64,000 nucleotides of DNA from Deltaproteobacteria bacterium (lineage in GTDB: Bacteria > Myxococcota_A > Polyangia > Polyangiales > Ga0077539), in the NCBI GenBank assembly GCA_016704445.1, contig JADJAE010000025.1:1-64000 (forward strand), given 5' to 3'. The notes below the pieces were generated by a model. That model was not told the origin of the DNA. It saw only the letters and a list, made by a program, of their open reading frames with translations, and ran no database searches. The translations under genes and the position numbers were made by a program. This document shows, piece by piece, positions 42,643 through 50,531 of this stretch. Each line of letters begins with the position of its first letter. The first letter of the stretch is position 1.

Positions 42643-44214
42643 TCACGGCGCGCGGCCCACCACGACGACGAAGGTCTGGTTCGGCTCGAAGGCGATGCCA
42701 GCGAAGTTCGGGTCGGCGAACAGCCGCTCCTGGTAGTACGCGCGGTAGCCCCGGGAGTAGACGGTCGTCAGGCCGACGGCCTCGAACGCCTGGGGGATCG
42801 TCGTCACGTGTGTGGGTGGCTCCTCGTCGCCGGCGAAGACGAAGTATCCCGGCCGCAGCCGACCGGAGAAGGTCTGGATCGGTCGCACCTCCCAGCCCGC
42901 CCTCGTGAAGATCGCCCGGAGCTGGTTGGCGCGCGCCATCGCCTCCGCGTCGTCCGGGGAGGCCGCGATCCACGCGGGCGATCCCCGCGGCGCCGTGCCC
43001 AGCCGGCGCACGAGCTCTGCGGTGATGCGCTCGTCGACTGCGACCCGCACGGGCGCTGCGGGCGCTGCGGGCGCTGCGGGCGCTGTGGGTGCTGTGGCGA
43101 CGAAGCCCGGGGCGCTCGGGCGCGTCGCGCTCGACGACGAGGAGCGCACGACGGTCCGGATACCCAGCGCGAGCAGGATTGTGAGCGTCAGTGCGGCAGG
43201 GATCGCGAAGTCGGGCGAGCGCACCCACGGCGGCAGGGCCTGGATGCGATCCCGGAGGGCGGAGGGCCCGGACGGGGCGTCGTCGTCGACCGGCCCGTCG
43301 TCGGCCGCCGCGCCGTCGCCCAGCAGGGGCGCGAGCGCCGTGATGGCCTCGTCGATGTCCGCGAAGCGCTCGTCCACCGGGCGCGCCACGCAGCGGGCGA
43401 ACCACTCGTCGAAGCCGTCGGGCAGCGGGTGGGTGCACCCCAGGGACCTCGCCCGCTCGCCCGCCGGCTCCAGCGGCGCGGCGGTGATCTCCTGGAGCAC
43501 ATCCTTGGCCGCGGCCTCCTTCGGGTGGGCCCCCGCCTTCCAGTACGCCTTTCCCGTGAGCAGCCGGAACGCGAGCAGCCCGAAGGACCAGACGTCCGCC
43601 GGCGGGCCGACGTCGGCGCCCGCGGCGACCTGCTCGGGTGCGCTCCAGAGGAGCGTCGCGACACCGGGGCGGTCGTCGCTGCCGGCCGACTCGCGCAGCC
43701 AGGTGCTGGTCCAGAAATCGAGGACCTTCACCGTGAACGGGCTGCCGTAGTGTTCGCTCTCCACCATCAGGATCTTCGCGGGGTCGAGCGGGCCGTGGAT
43801 GTACTCCGCGTCGTGCAGCGCCCCGAGCGCGTGGGTGAGCTGGGCCAGGATCTCGAGCACCTCGCTCTCCGGCAGCCGCGCCCTGGCGTGCACGGCGAGC
43901 GACTTGCCTTCGATGAACGGCATCGCGAACCAGGGCGCGCCAGTGGCCTTGTCCACCCCTGCGTCGAGCAGGTCGATGACGTGGTCGCTGTGGATGCGGG
44001 CGCGCACCCGGCTCAATTCGTCGAAGCGGCTGCGGGACTCCGGCGTGGCGACGAGGTCGGCGCCGAGCACGCGGAGGGCGCACTCGCGCGCCGTGACGAG
44101 CCTGCGGGTGAGGTACAGCGCGTTGTGGGGGGTGCTCTCTCCGAGGGGGCGGACGACGCGGAACACGTCAGCGAAGAGGCTGTCGGGAGACAGGAGAACG
44201 GTTCCATTGCCCAT
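42643..44214 (-). CDS. Membrane-anchored Ser/Thr kinase-like protein, probable pseudokinase
   Basis: 523 residues. The N-terminal ~270 residues have the bacterial Hanks-kinase layout: ALYLTRRLVTARECALRVL (β3), FIEGKSLAVHAR (hinge), SAPEQ at 191-195 and DVWSFGLLAFRLLTGKAYW. Catalytic positions are altered. The β3 Lys is R48, the HRDLKPxN loop reads H140-G-P-L-D-P-A-K so the catalytic Asp and the Asn are gone, and DFG is D166-F-W. A linker, one membrane helix (about 337-352) and an Ala/Pro tract follow. The C-terminal periplasmic domain (about 400-523) has FTRAGWEVRPIQTFSGRLRP and FAGDEEPPTHV. Probably a signalling scaffold or receptor, not an enzyme. It precedes the copy D glycosyltransferase gene. 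Confidence 0.85.
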   Translation of the reverse strand: MGNGTVLLSPDSLFADVFRVVRPLGESTPHNALYLTRRLVTARECALRVLGADLVATPESRSRFDELSRVRARIHSDHVIDLLDAGVDKATGAPWFAMPFIEGKSLAVHARARLPESEVLEILAQLTHALGALHDAEYIHGPLDPAKILMVESEHYGSPFTVKVLDFWTSTWLRESAGSDDRPGVATLLWSAPEQVAAGADVGPPADVWSFGLLAFRLLTGKAYWKAGAHPKEAAAKDVLQEITAAPLEPAGERARSLGCTHPLPDGFDEWFARCVARPVDERFADIDEAITALAPLLGDGAAADDGPVDDDAPSGPSALRDRIQALPPWVRSPDFAIPAALTLTILLALGIRTVVRSSSSSATRPSAPGFVATAPTAPAAPAAPAAPVRVAVDERITAELVRRLGTAPRGSPAWIAASPDDAEAMARANQLRAIFTRAGWEVRPIQTFSGRLRPGYFVFAGDEEPPTHVTTIPQAFEAVGLTTVYSRGYRAYYQERLFADPNFAGIAFEPNQTFVVVVGRAP

Positions 44215-44319
44215 TGATCGGCGAATATATCAACAGTCCGATGGTCGGTGGAACAAAGATCTCCGCGCGGGAACGGCCCGCGGAGCGGCGGACGTGGAGG
44301 GTCGGACGTCGGCGCGCTC

Positions 44320-45402
44320 TCAGGACGCGAAGCACCCGCGCGCGGGCTGCGTGGCGCCGCTCGGGCGCAGCACGAGGTAGTCCGCGCAGCGCGGCGCCGC
44401 CGCGGGGCAGTCGCCGTCGGTCACGCACGGCGCGGTGCACACCGACGGGCGGCCGGCCGTCAGCGCAGCCGGGCAGAGCGCGCTCTGGCAGGCCTCGCCC
44501 GACACGCAGGGCGTGCCCGCGGGACCGGTCATCGCCGCCGCGTCCTGGCAGATGAAGTCCAGGTGGTCGGTCACCCGGTTGAGCGCGGGGTGGCACACCT
44601 GGCCGCCGGGGCAGTCGGCGTTGCGCGCGCAGCCCCGCACGCACACCGTCCGCGTGACGAGCACGCTCTCCGTCGCCGAGATGGTGTTGGTGTACCGCAC
44701 GGCGGTGCAGACCGCCCCGGGGCTGCGCGCCGCGCACTCCGCGTCGGTGCCGCAGGGCGTGCTGCACTGGCGCAGCGTGCACAGGCCCGACGCGCACGCC
44801 GCGCTGCTGGTGCAGGCCGCGAGCAGGCCGAGCGTCCCGGTGGGTCGAACGCACTGGAAGCACAGATGCGCGCCCGACACCACCGGCCCCCCGCAGACCT
44901 CGCCCGCGCCGGTGCAGTCCTCCGGGCGGGCACACTCGTTCGCCCCCGCGGGCGCCGCCCGGCACGTGCCGCCGACGATGGCGCCGTCGCGCACCGTCGC
45001 GACGCACTCTGCCCCCGCCGCGCAGTACCGCAGGTCGCAGCAGGCCAGGCCCGGCTGACCGCACCCGGCCCCGTCCGCGGCGTCGGCGGGCGTCGTCGCG
45101 TCGGGCACCGCCGCCGCGTCCAGGCCGGGGCCTGCGTCGCCCGCGGGCGAGGGGGCGTCCGCCGGCACAGCCCCGGCGTCGTCGGGCCGACACGCCGCGG
45201 CGGCGGCGTCGCCCACGCAGGTCTCGTGGCCAGCGCACGGCGGGTTGCACGCGCTCACGCACGATCCGCCCACGCAGGCGTACCCCGACCGGCACGCCGG
45301 CGCGCACGCGCCCATCTCCCCGTCGGCCTCGGCATTTCCACCGCAGCCGACGCTCCCCAACAGCCATAACGTAGCGAGCCCGAGGTGTCCGCGCAGCCGC
45401 AT
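44320..45402 (-). CDS. Cys-rich putative lipoprotein
   Basis: 360 residues with about 37 Cys. Signal sequence HLGLATLWLLGSVGC with a loose lipobox (SVGC, Cys20). An Ala/Asp-rich linker (about 74-113) carries the usual myxobacterial DAxxPDAxxPADAAD pattern. The rest consists of EGF/IGFBP-like short Cys modules (CVGGSC, CSTPCGTDAECAARS, CVRGCARNADCPGGQVC, CTAPCVTDGDCP). No catalytic motif is visible. It stands alone between the pseudokinase and a GT39/TPR gene on the same strand. Probably a surface or periplasmic binding or structural protein; the function is unknown. Confidence 0.78.
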   Translation of the reverse strand: MRLRGHLGLATLWLLGSVGCGGNAEADGEMGACAPACRSGYACVGGSCVSACNPPCAGHETCVGDAAAAACRPDDAGAVPADAPSPAGDAGPGLDAAAVPDATTPADAADGAGCGQPGLACCDLRYCAAGAECVATVRDGAIVGGTCRAAPAGANECARPEDCTGAGEVCGGPVVSGAHLCFQCVRPTGTLGLLAACTSSAACASGLCTLRQCSTPCGTDAECAARSPGAVCTAVRYTNTISATESVLVTRTVCVRGCARNADCPGGQVCHPALNRVTDHLDFICQDAAAMTGPAGTPCVSGEACQSALCPAALTAGRPSVCTAPCVTDGDCPAAAPRCADYLVLRPSGATQPARGCFAS

Positions 45403-45446
45403 GCGCCGACGCTATCACGCGCCGCGGACGCGTACCGGGCCGCGGG

Positions 45447-47372
45447 TCACGGCGCCCCGGCGCCTGCACGGGGGGCCGCTTCGTTCAGCAGGCGCGCGGC
45501 GTCGTCTTGTTGACCCGCGGCCCGGTACGCGTCCGCGAGGCGCGCTCGCACGGCGCCCGCTCCCCCCGTCGACGGGTCGCGCGCCATGGTCTCGTAGAGG
45601 CGGATGAGGGCCGCGTGGCCGAGCGGGCTCGACGGCTTGTGGTGCAGCACCAGGCGCATCGCGCGCTCCGCGTCGGCGTAGCGGCGCCGCCCGAGGTAGA
45701 GGTCGCCGAGCTTGCGCAGTCCCAGCACGAACTCGGGGTTGATGGCGACGGCCCGCTCGTACGCGGTGATGGCCTCGTCGAACCGACGCGCGGACACGCA
45801 CTGCGAGCCCAGGTTGGCGTACGACGTCATCAGGCCCGAGGTGCGCCCCTCGACCATCCAGGCGGGGCGCGACATGCACACGGCGAGGCCCACGGCGACG
45901 AGCGCGGCGCCGCCGACCGCGCCCCGCGCGTCGAGCGAGCGCGCCCGGTCGATCCACCAGGCGGCCCCGGCCGTCGCCAGCGCGATGACCGGGACGACCA
46001 CCGGCAGCCGCATGCGCCCCACCACGTAGAACATCACGAGGCCCGCGACGTAGACCGCCACCGCGCCGGCGGTGACGCGCGCCGCGCGCGACCGCCGCCA
46101 CCACGCGACGGTGCCCAGCACGGCGAAGGGCATGACCTGACCGAACCAGAACAGCGGGAGGCGCAGCAACGGCGAGTAGAGCGCGGCGGTCTCCACCTCG
46201 TCGTTGTCCGGGACCTCCCACTGGTGGAACGCGAGGCGCAGCCTCGTCAGCGAGCGGACGAGGGTCGCGCCGGGGTGAGCGAGGACCTCGTCGACGCCCC
46301 TGCGCATCCAGTACGCGTTGACCTCCGTGTCGGACATCGGGCGCCCCACGCGGCGCACGGCCTCCGCGTGGAAGTCGTCGTGCTCGTACCGGGCGATGGG
46401 CCGGACGAAGGAGGGGGACTCGTACGCCCCGTGCTCGTACCCGGCGAGCTGCGCGGCGTAGAAGGCAGGCCCGCCGATGGAGGTCGTCAGGAGGAGCTCG
46501 TGGGCGACCACGACGTTGCGCACGGTGAGCACGCCGATCACCGCTGCGGCGGCGCCCGCGAAGAGCGCCGCGCGGGAGAGCGACTCGCGGGTGATGGGGA
46601 ACGCCGCGCTGGCTCGCCCTGGCGGCCGTCGGGCCTGCGGCGGGCTCGCGGCGCGAGGCTCCAGGAGGAGCGCCATGACGCCCGCGGGGACCATCAAGAG
46701 GAGGTTCCCCCGACCGAGGACGCCGAGGCCGGTGAGCAGCCCCGCCACCGCGATCGCGCGGCGGGTGCCGCGCAGGAACACGGCGAGCGCGGCGGCGGCG
46801 AGGAGCGTCGTGAGCGACGCCTTCTCGATCTGTAGCTCGTTGTGCATCAGCGGAACGAACAGCGCCGCCACGAACATGGCCGCGTTGCCCACGGCCGCCC
46901 GCCCCGTGATGCGCCGTGCGATGGCGCCGGCGAACACGACGCTGCCGACCCCGAACACACCGTTGACGGCGCGGACCAGCGTCAGGTCGTGGCCGAAGAG
47001 CTTGTAGAGGACCGCGAGCACGTAGGCGTACAGCGGGTCGACCCAGAAGACCCCGTGTCCGACCCAGTCGCCCGCAGCGATCCGCTGCGCCCAGTTGTCG
47101 TACTCCGCGTGGTCGCTGATGAGGTGCTCCGCAGCCGGGCTCACGCGGAACCACCAGACATTCGCGGCGCGAACGACCGCGGCCAGGATGATCACCGCGA
47201 CGAATGCGCCGCCCGACCCCATCGCCCTCTCGAGCCGGGTCCCCTCCCGGTCCGGTCGCGACGGCCGCGGTCCGGGCGGTGGCGCCTGCCTCCTGCCCGG
47301 CGCCGCGCGGCGCCCGTGCTGCGCAGACCTCGAGCCGGTTGACGAAGCAGGCAGAGAGCGGTTTCGGCGCAT
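45447..47372 (-). CDS. GT39-like polytopic membrane glycosyltransferase with TPR tail (paralogue 3)
   Basis: 641 residues from ATG 47372. About ten membrane segments. The first loop has SDHAEYDNWAQRIAAGDWVG followed by FWVDPLYAYVLAVLY, matching the paralogues at 20108 and 22723. HNELQIEKASLTTLL corresponds to their YEGQxEKTAL block. A short TPR tail (YANLGSQCVSARRFDEAITAYERAVAIN, then LGDLYLGRRRYADAERAMRLVL) follows. The N-terminal 20 residues MRRNRSLPASSTGSRSAQHG resemble those of the GT87 gene at 38688 rather than those of its own paralogues. Family members use polyprenyl-phosphate sugars at the periplasmic face. Confidence 0.8.
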   Translation of the reverse strand: MRRNRSLPASSTGSRSAQHGRRAAPGRRQAPPPGPRPSRPDREGTRLERAMGSGGAFVAVIILAAVVRAANVWWFRVSPAAEHLISDHAEYDNWAQRIAAGDWVGHGVFWVDPLYAYVLAVLYKLFGHDLTLVRAVNGVFGVGSVVFAGAIARRITGRAAVGNAAMFVAALFVPLMHNELQIEKASLTTLLAAAALAVFLRGTRRAIAVAGLLTGLGVLGRGNLLLMVPAGVMALLLEPRAASPPQARRPPGRASAAFPITRESLSRAALFAGAAAAVIGVLTVRNVVVAHELLLTTSIGGPAFYAAQLAGYEHGAYESPSFVRPIARYEHDDFHAEAVRRVGRPMSDTEVNAYWMRRGVDEVLAHPGATLVRSLTRLRLAFHQWEVPDNDEVETAALYSPLLRLPLFWFGQVMPFAVLGTVAWWRRSRAARVTAGAVAVYVAGLVMFYVVGRMRLPVVVPVIALATAGAAWWIDRARSLDARGAVGGAALVAVGLAVCMSRPAWMVEGRTSGLMTSYANLGSQCVSARRFDEAITAYERAVAINPEFVLGLRKLGDLYLGRRRYADAERAMRLVLHHKPSSPLGHAALIRLYETMARDPSTGGAGAVRARLADAYRAAGQQDDAARLLNEAAPRAGAGAP

Positions 47373-47400
47373 ACTGGAAGCCCCGAGACTAGCCCCCTTC
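47327..47400 (-). promoter_or_regulatory. Conserved ~70-bp start-region segment, copy 2
   Basis: Plus-strand CCTCGAGCCGGTTGACGAAG and onwards through the start codon at 47370-47372. Partner of 38644-38714. Matching extends about 25 bp upstream of the start codon, which argues for more than protein-level conservation. Nature unknown. Confidence 0.5.
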
Positions 47401-47483
47401 AACGCCTCTCGGACGCCTCTGGATTCGAATCGCGCGGCGCCGCGGGGTGAGCGCCCGTGGGGCGCGAGGGGTGGATGGCGAGG

Positions 47484-48581
47484 TCAGCGTCCCGCGCGCC
47501 GACCGTCGGCGCGAACCGCACCGTCGCCGTCGACCGCGGCGACGAAGCACGCGGCGACGAGGCACGCGTTCAGCAAGACGATCAGCAGCGCGTCGTCATA
47601 GATCCGCAGTTCGAGGATGTTGCCGACAAAGAACATGATTGCGAACTCCACCGGCACGAGCCAGAGGAGGCGTTTGGCCTCGGTCGAGCGCCGCGACCAG
47701 AAGAACGGCACGATCGCATACGCCCCGCCGAACAGGAGGGGCATGGCGGCACCCAGCATTGTGTTCGCGCCCAGGAGGATCTGCCTAGTGAGTTCGAGAT
47801 TGCCCCAGAGGTGGAGTTCGTACGTGCCGGCGCCCGGGTTGTCCGCGAACGCGTGACGGAGGGCGGACGTGGTCACGACCCACAAGGCGGCTTGCGCCGC
47901 GGCATGCCCCGCGAGTCTCCGCAGTGGCTCGCGCCCGTACGCCATGGCGAGGAACGCGACAGTCAGGAGGATGCTGGTCTCACGATTGACGGTCGCGACG
48001 ACAAAGACCAGGTAGAACCAGCCGTAACGCCTCTTCAGAAGCAGCGTGATCCCGAGTGCCAGGAACGCGACGGCGGGAAAATCCGAGAGATACAGGAAGT
48101 GATCGGTCCCGATCTGCGTGTGGTCCCACCAGAGGACGGGCAGGATCGTCGGCGCGAACACCACCGAGAGTCCGAACGGCAGGAAGCATCGCAAGAGCGC
48201 CAGGAAGCACCCGAGGACGGCGAGCAGTGAGATCCACACCGCGGCGTCGGCGAGGCGTCGCAGGTCGCCGTGCCCGTGGGCGGCAACCCAATGGATCACG
48301 GCCGGCACGAGCACGCGATATTGGAAGGGAGTCGCCGCCCGGAACGCGACCACGCTCGCGACCGTCGCCCGCTCGTACTGGTACGAGTCCATGAGGATCA
48401 CGACCGCCGCCTGCTTGGCCAGGCGGGCATAGATCCCGAATACCACGACCCACAGGAGCAAGCGACGCCTGGGCTCCAGGAAGAACGATATCGGAGTGAT
48501 CGGATCGGCTACCTGAGAGTTCGCCGCTTTCCTGATAGTGCTGAGTTTGGGCGGTCTCCGGCGCGGTATGGACAAGCCCAT
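47484..48581 (-). CDS. Polytopic membrane protein of unknown family
   Basis: 365 residues with about eight or nine membrane segments. Recognisable blocks are AATPFQYRVLVPAVIHWVA, YLSDFPAVAFLALGITLLLK and ATVNRETSILLTVAFLAM. A short charged loop with NRETS after a small helix is common in uncharacterised bacterial membrane proteins found in polysaccharide clusters. The acidic motif WWDHTQIGTDHF lies in a loop and could be functional. It is 111 bp upstream of a GT39/TPR gene on the same strand, so it may be co-transcribed. Base composition is slightly less GC-rich than its neighbours. A GGTATGG/CCATACC dyad covers the start codon. Confidence 0.7.
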   Translation of the reverse strand: MGLSIPRRRPPKLSTIRKAANSQVADPITPISFFLEPRRRLLLWVVVFGIYARLAKQAAVVILMDSYQYERATVASVVAFRAATPFQYRVLVPAVIHWVAAHGHGDLRRLADAAVWISLLAVLGCFLALLRCFLPFGLSVVFAPTILPVLWWDHTQIGTDHFLYLSDFPAVAFLALGITLLLKRRYGWFYLVFVVATVNRETSILLTVAFLAMAYGREPLRRLAGHAAAQAALWVVTTSALRHAFADNPGAGTYELHLWGNLELTRQILLGANTMLGAAMPLLFGGAYAIVPFFWSRRSTEAKRLLWLVPVEFAIMFFVGNILELRIYDDALLIVLLNACLVAACFVAAVDGDGAVRADGRRAGR

Positions 48582-48584
48582 ACC
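48565..48584 (-). promoter_or_regulatory. Perfect 7-bp inverted repeat over a start codon
   Basis: GGTATGG (48565-48571), a 6-base spacer, then CCATACC (48578-48584). The start codon of the gene at 47484-48581 lies inside the arm. It could fold in mRNA and hide the start, or be an operator. Chance is possible. Confidence 0.35.
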
Positions 48585-48694
48585 ATCGCAACATGGTTAC
48601 TGACCACTGTCAACGACATGAGTGGAGGCCGACGGGAAACGGTTTGAGGGCGTGGCGCGCTTCAACCCCGGCTCGGCGGTCACGCCCTCCCTTC

Positions 48695-50275
48695 TCAGGG
48701 AACTGTCCGGGCGCAGCGAATCCCGGTGTCCATGTAGTGGGTGTGCGAGGTGACGCCCATGCGCGTGGTCGAGCGCACTGCGATGTTGCCGCAGTCCCAG
48801 CCTCCGCCGCGGATGGTGTGCTCGTCCGTCGTGCGATCGGTACACATCGGATTCGGCGGGACGCCCCCGTTCCAACACGTCGGCGACGTGTAGGGGGCGA
48901 ACCAGTCGGCGGTCCACTCCCAGACGTTGCCGGTCATGTCGTAGAGGCCCGCGACGGGGGCGAATCGTCCGACCCTCCGGGTGCTGGCGCCGTCCTCCCC
49001 CGCGCAGTAATTCCACTGCGCGCGATCGCAGACGCTCCGGTCGTTCCCTCGCGGCGCGCTGTTGCCCCACGGGTAGGCGCGCGGCGTCGTGAGGCCTTCC
49101 ACGGTTCGACCGCGCGCTGCGAACTCCCACTCCGCCTCGGTCGGGAGGCGGCCACCATCCCAGACGCAGAACTCCTGCGCCGCCCACCAGTCGACGCCGT
49201 TCATCGGATGCCCCTCGCGCGGCCCAGGGCCGCTGGACCAATTGAACCGGGTGTCCTCCGGGGTCGGCTCCTCCCCCGTACCCGTCCACGAGACCACCCG
49301 GCCCCCGGGGTACTCGATCGGCGCGCTGCGGATCGCCGGGAGGTCACGGTCACGAACCGTCCAGAATGCGTTGAAGCGCGCCAGGGTGACCTCGTAGGCG
49401 TCGAGTTCGAAGGAGCCCACCCGAACGTCCTGCACGGGTGTCACCTCGTGGCCCGGCGGAGGCTCTCCCATCGAGAACCCTCCGCCCTCGATCCGGACCA
49501 GACCGCAGCCGACGACGATCGGATCGCAGCTTCGCTGTCCGTGTGGAGCACACATCCCGCGAACACACCGCCGTCCGGTCGCGCAGACGCTGCCGCACGC
49601 GCCGCAATTCTCCAGGTCGGTGGAGACGTCGCGGCAAACCCCGTCGCAGAGCCGATGCTGCGGGTCGGAGCAGGCGGCCGCGGGGACGTCCGGGAACTCC
49701 TCGGGTGCGATCGCGTCCTCGCCTTCCGAGGCGTCGAGGTTCGCGCCATCAATCGGGGCCGAAGCGACGTCCATCCCCACATCCGGGACATCTAAGACGG
49801 CGGGTACGTCGTCCGCGACGACGTCGTCCCCAGGCGCGTCCTCCGGGGCGACCTCGACTGTAGCGACGTCGACCTGCCCGCCATCCACCACGGGCACGTC
49901 CTCCGGGGCGACCTCCAGCACCGGAACGTCCTGGTCGGCGATGTCGACCGTGGGCACATCGACCGTAGGCACATCGACCGCGGGCACGTCCACCAACGGC
50001 ACGTCCACCAACGGCACGTCCACCAACGGCACATCGACCGCGGGCACGTCCACCAACGGCACGTCCACCAACGGCACATCGACCGCGGGCACGTCCACCA
50101 ACGGCACGTCCACCAACGGCACGTCCACCAACGGCGCGTCGGCCGCGACGGCATCCACGACCCCTATGTTCGCCGCGTCGGTACCGACATTTCCGACGTC
50201 GTTCGTCGCGCAGGCGCCCAGCAGGGAAGCAATCGTCACCGTGAACGCGGTCATCCTTCGTATCGTCGCGCGCAT
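48695..50275 (-). CDS. SUMF1/FGE-fold lipoprotein with VDVPL repeat linker
   Basis: 526 residues from ATG 50275 (ATG 50254 is also possible). Lipobox LLGAC (Cys22). Residues about 45-175 form a low-complexity linker of VDVPL/VDVPA pentapeptides. Next comes one Stig1-like Cys module (CDGVCRDVSTDLENCGACGSVC). The SUMF1 (formylglycine-generating enzyme) fold follows: GGGFSMGEPPPGHEVTPVQDV, VDWWAAQEFCVWDGGRLPTEAEWEFAARG, YDMTGNVWEWTADW and IRGGGWDCGNIAVRSTTRMG. Only one of the two copper-binding Cys of true FGE (the one in GGWDC) is present; the residue five positions on is Val. It is therefore more likely a lectin-like or other SUMF1-fold protein than a sulfatase activator. It faces the TMTC-like gene divergently. 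Confidence 0.85.
   Translation of the reverse strand: MRATIRRMTAFTVTIASLLGACATNDVGNVGTDAANIGVVDAVAADAPLVDVPLVDVPLVDVPAVDVPLVDVPLVDVPAVDVPLVDVPLVDVPLVDVPAVDVPTVDVPTVDIADQDVPVLEVAPEDVPVVDGGQVDVATVEVAPEDAPGDDVVADDVPAVLDVPDVGMDVASAPIDGANLDASEGEDAIAPEEFPDVPAAACSDPQHRLCDGVCRDVSTDLENCGACGSVCATGRRCVRGMCAPHGQRSCDPIVVGCGLVRIEGGGFSMGEPPPGHEVTPVQDVRVGSFELDAYEVTLARFNAFWTVRDRDLPAIRSAPIEYPGGRVVSWTGTGEEPTPEDTRFNWSSGPGPREGHPMNGVDWWAAQEFCVWDGGRLPTEAEWEFAARGRTVEGLTTPRAYPWGNSAPRGNDRSVCDRAQWNYCAGEDGASTRRVGRFAPVAGLYDMTGNVWEWTADWFAPYTSPTCWNGGVPPNPMCTDRTTDEHTIRGGGWDCGNIAVRSTTRMGVTSHTHYMDTGIRCARTVP
49940..50143 (-). repeat. 15-bp tandem repeats coding VDVPL/VDVPA
   Basis: The plus strand shows GTCCACCAACGGCAC repeated in runs of two or three, separated by the variant with ATCGACCGCGGGCAC, about 13 units in all. 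In-frame multiples of five residues allow length change without frameshift. The units form the extended linker behind the lipobox. Confidence 0.85.
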
Positions 50276-50531
50276 CCAGGGCTCCCTCGCGGACGTCGGA
50301 CTTCGCCCGATCTTCAGTGAGGCCCCTACTGTACCGGCGGGTGAACCCCGCTTGCCAGGGGGGGGACGATCGACGGATCCCGGCTTCGCCCAGCAGGTTG
50401 TCGATGAGCCGGACGACCCACCAGACCGTGGGGCATGATCAGGTTGACGCACGCGACGGATTGCGGTCCCTTCGTCACCGCTGCGTCGCGGCGACCTCCA
50501 GAATACCTACTGAAGACGTAAGATCAGGTCC

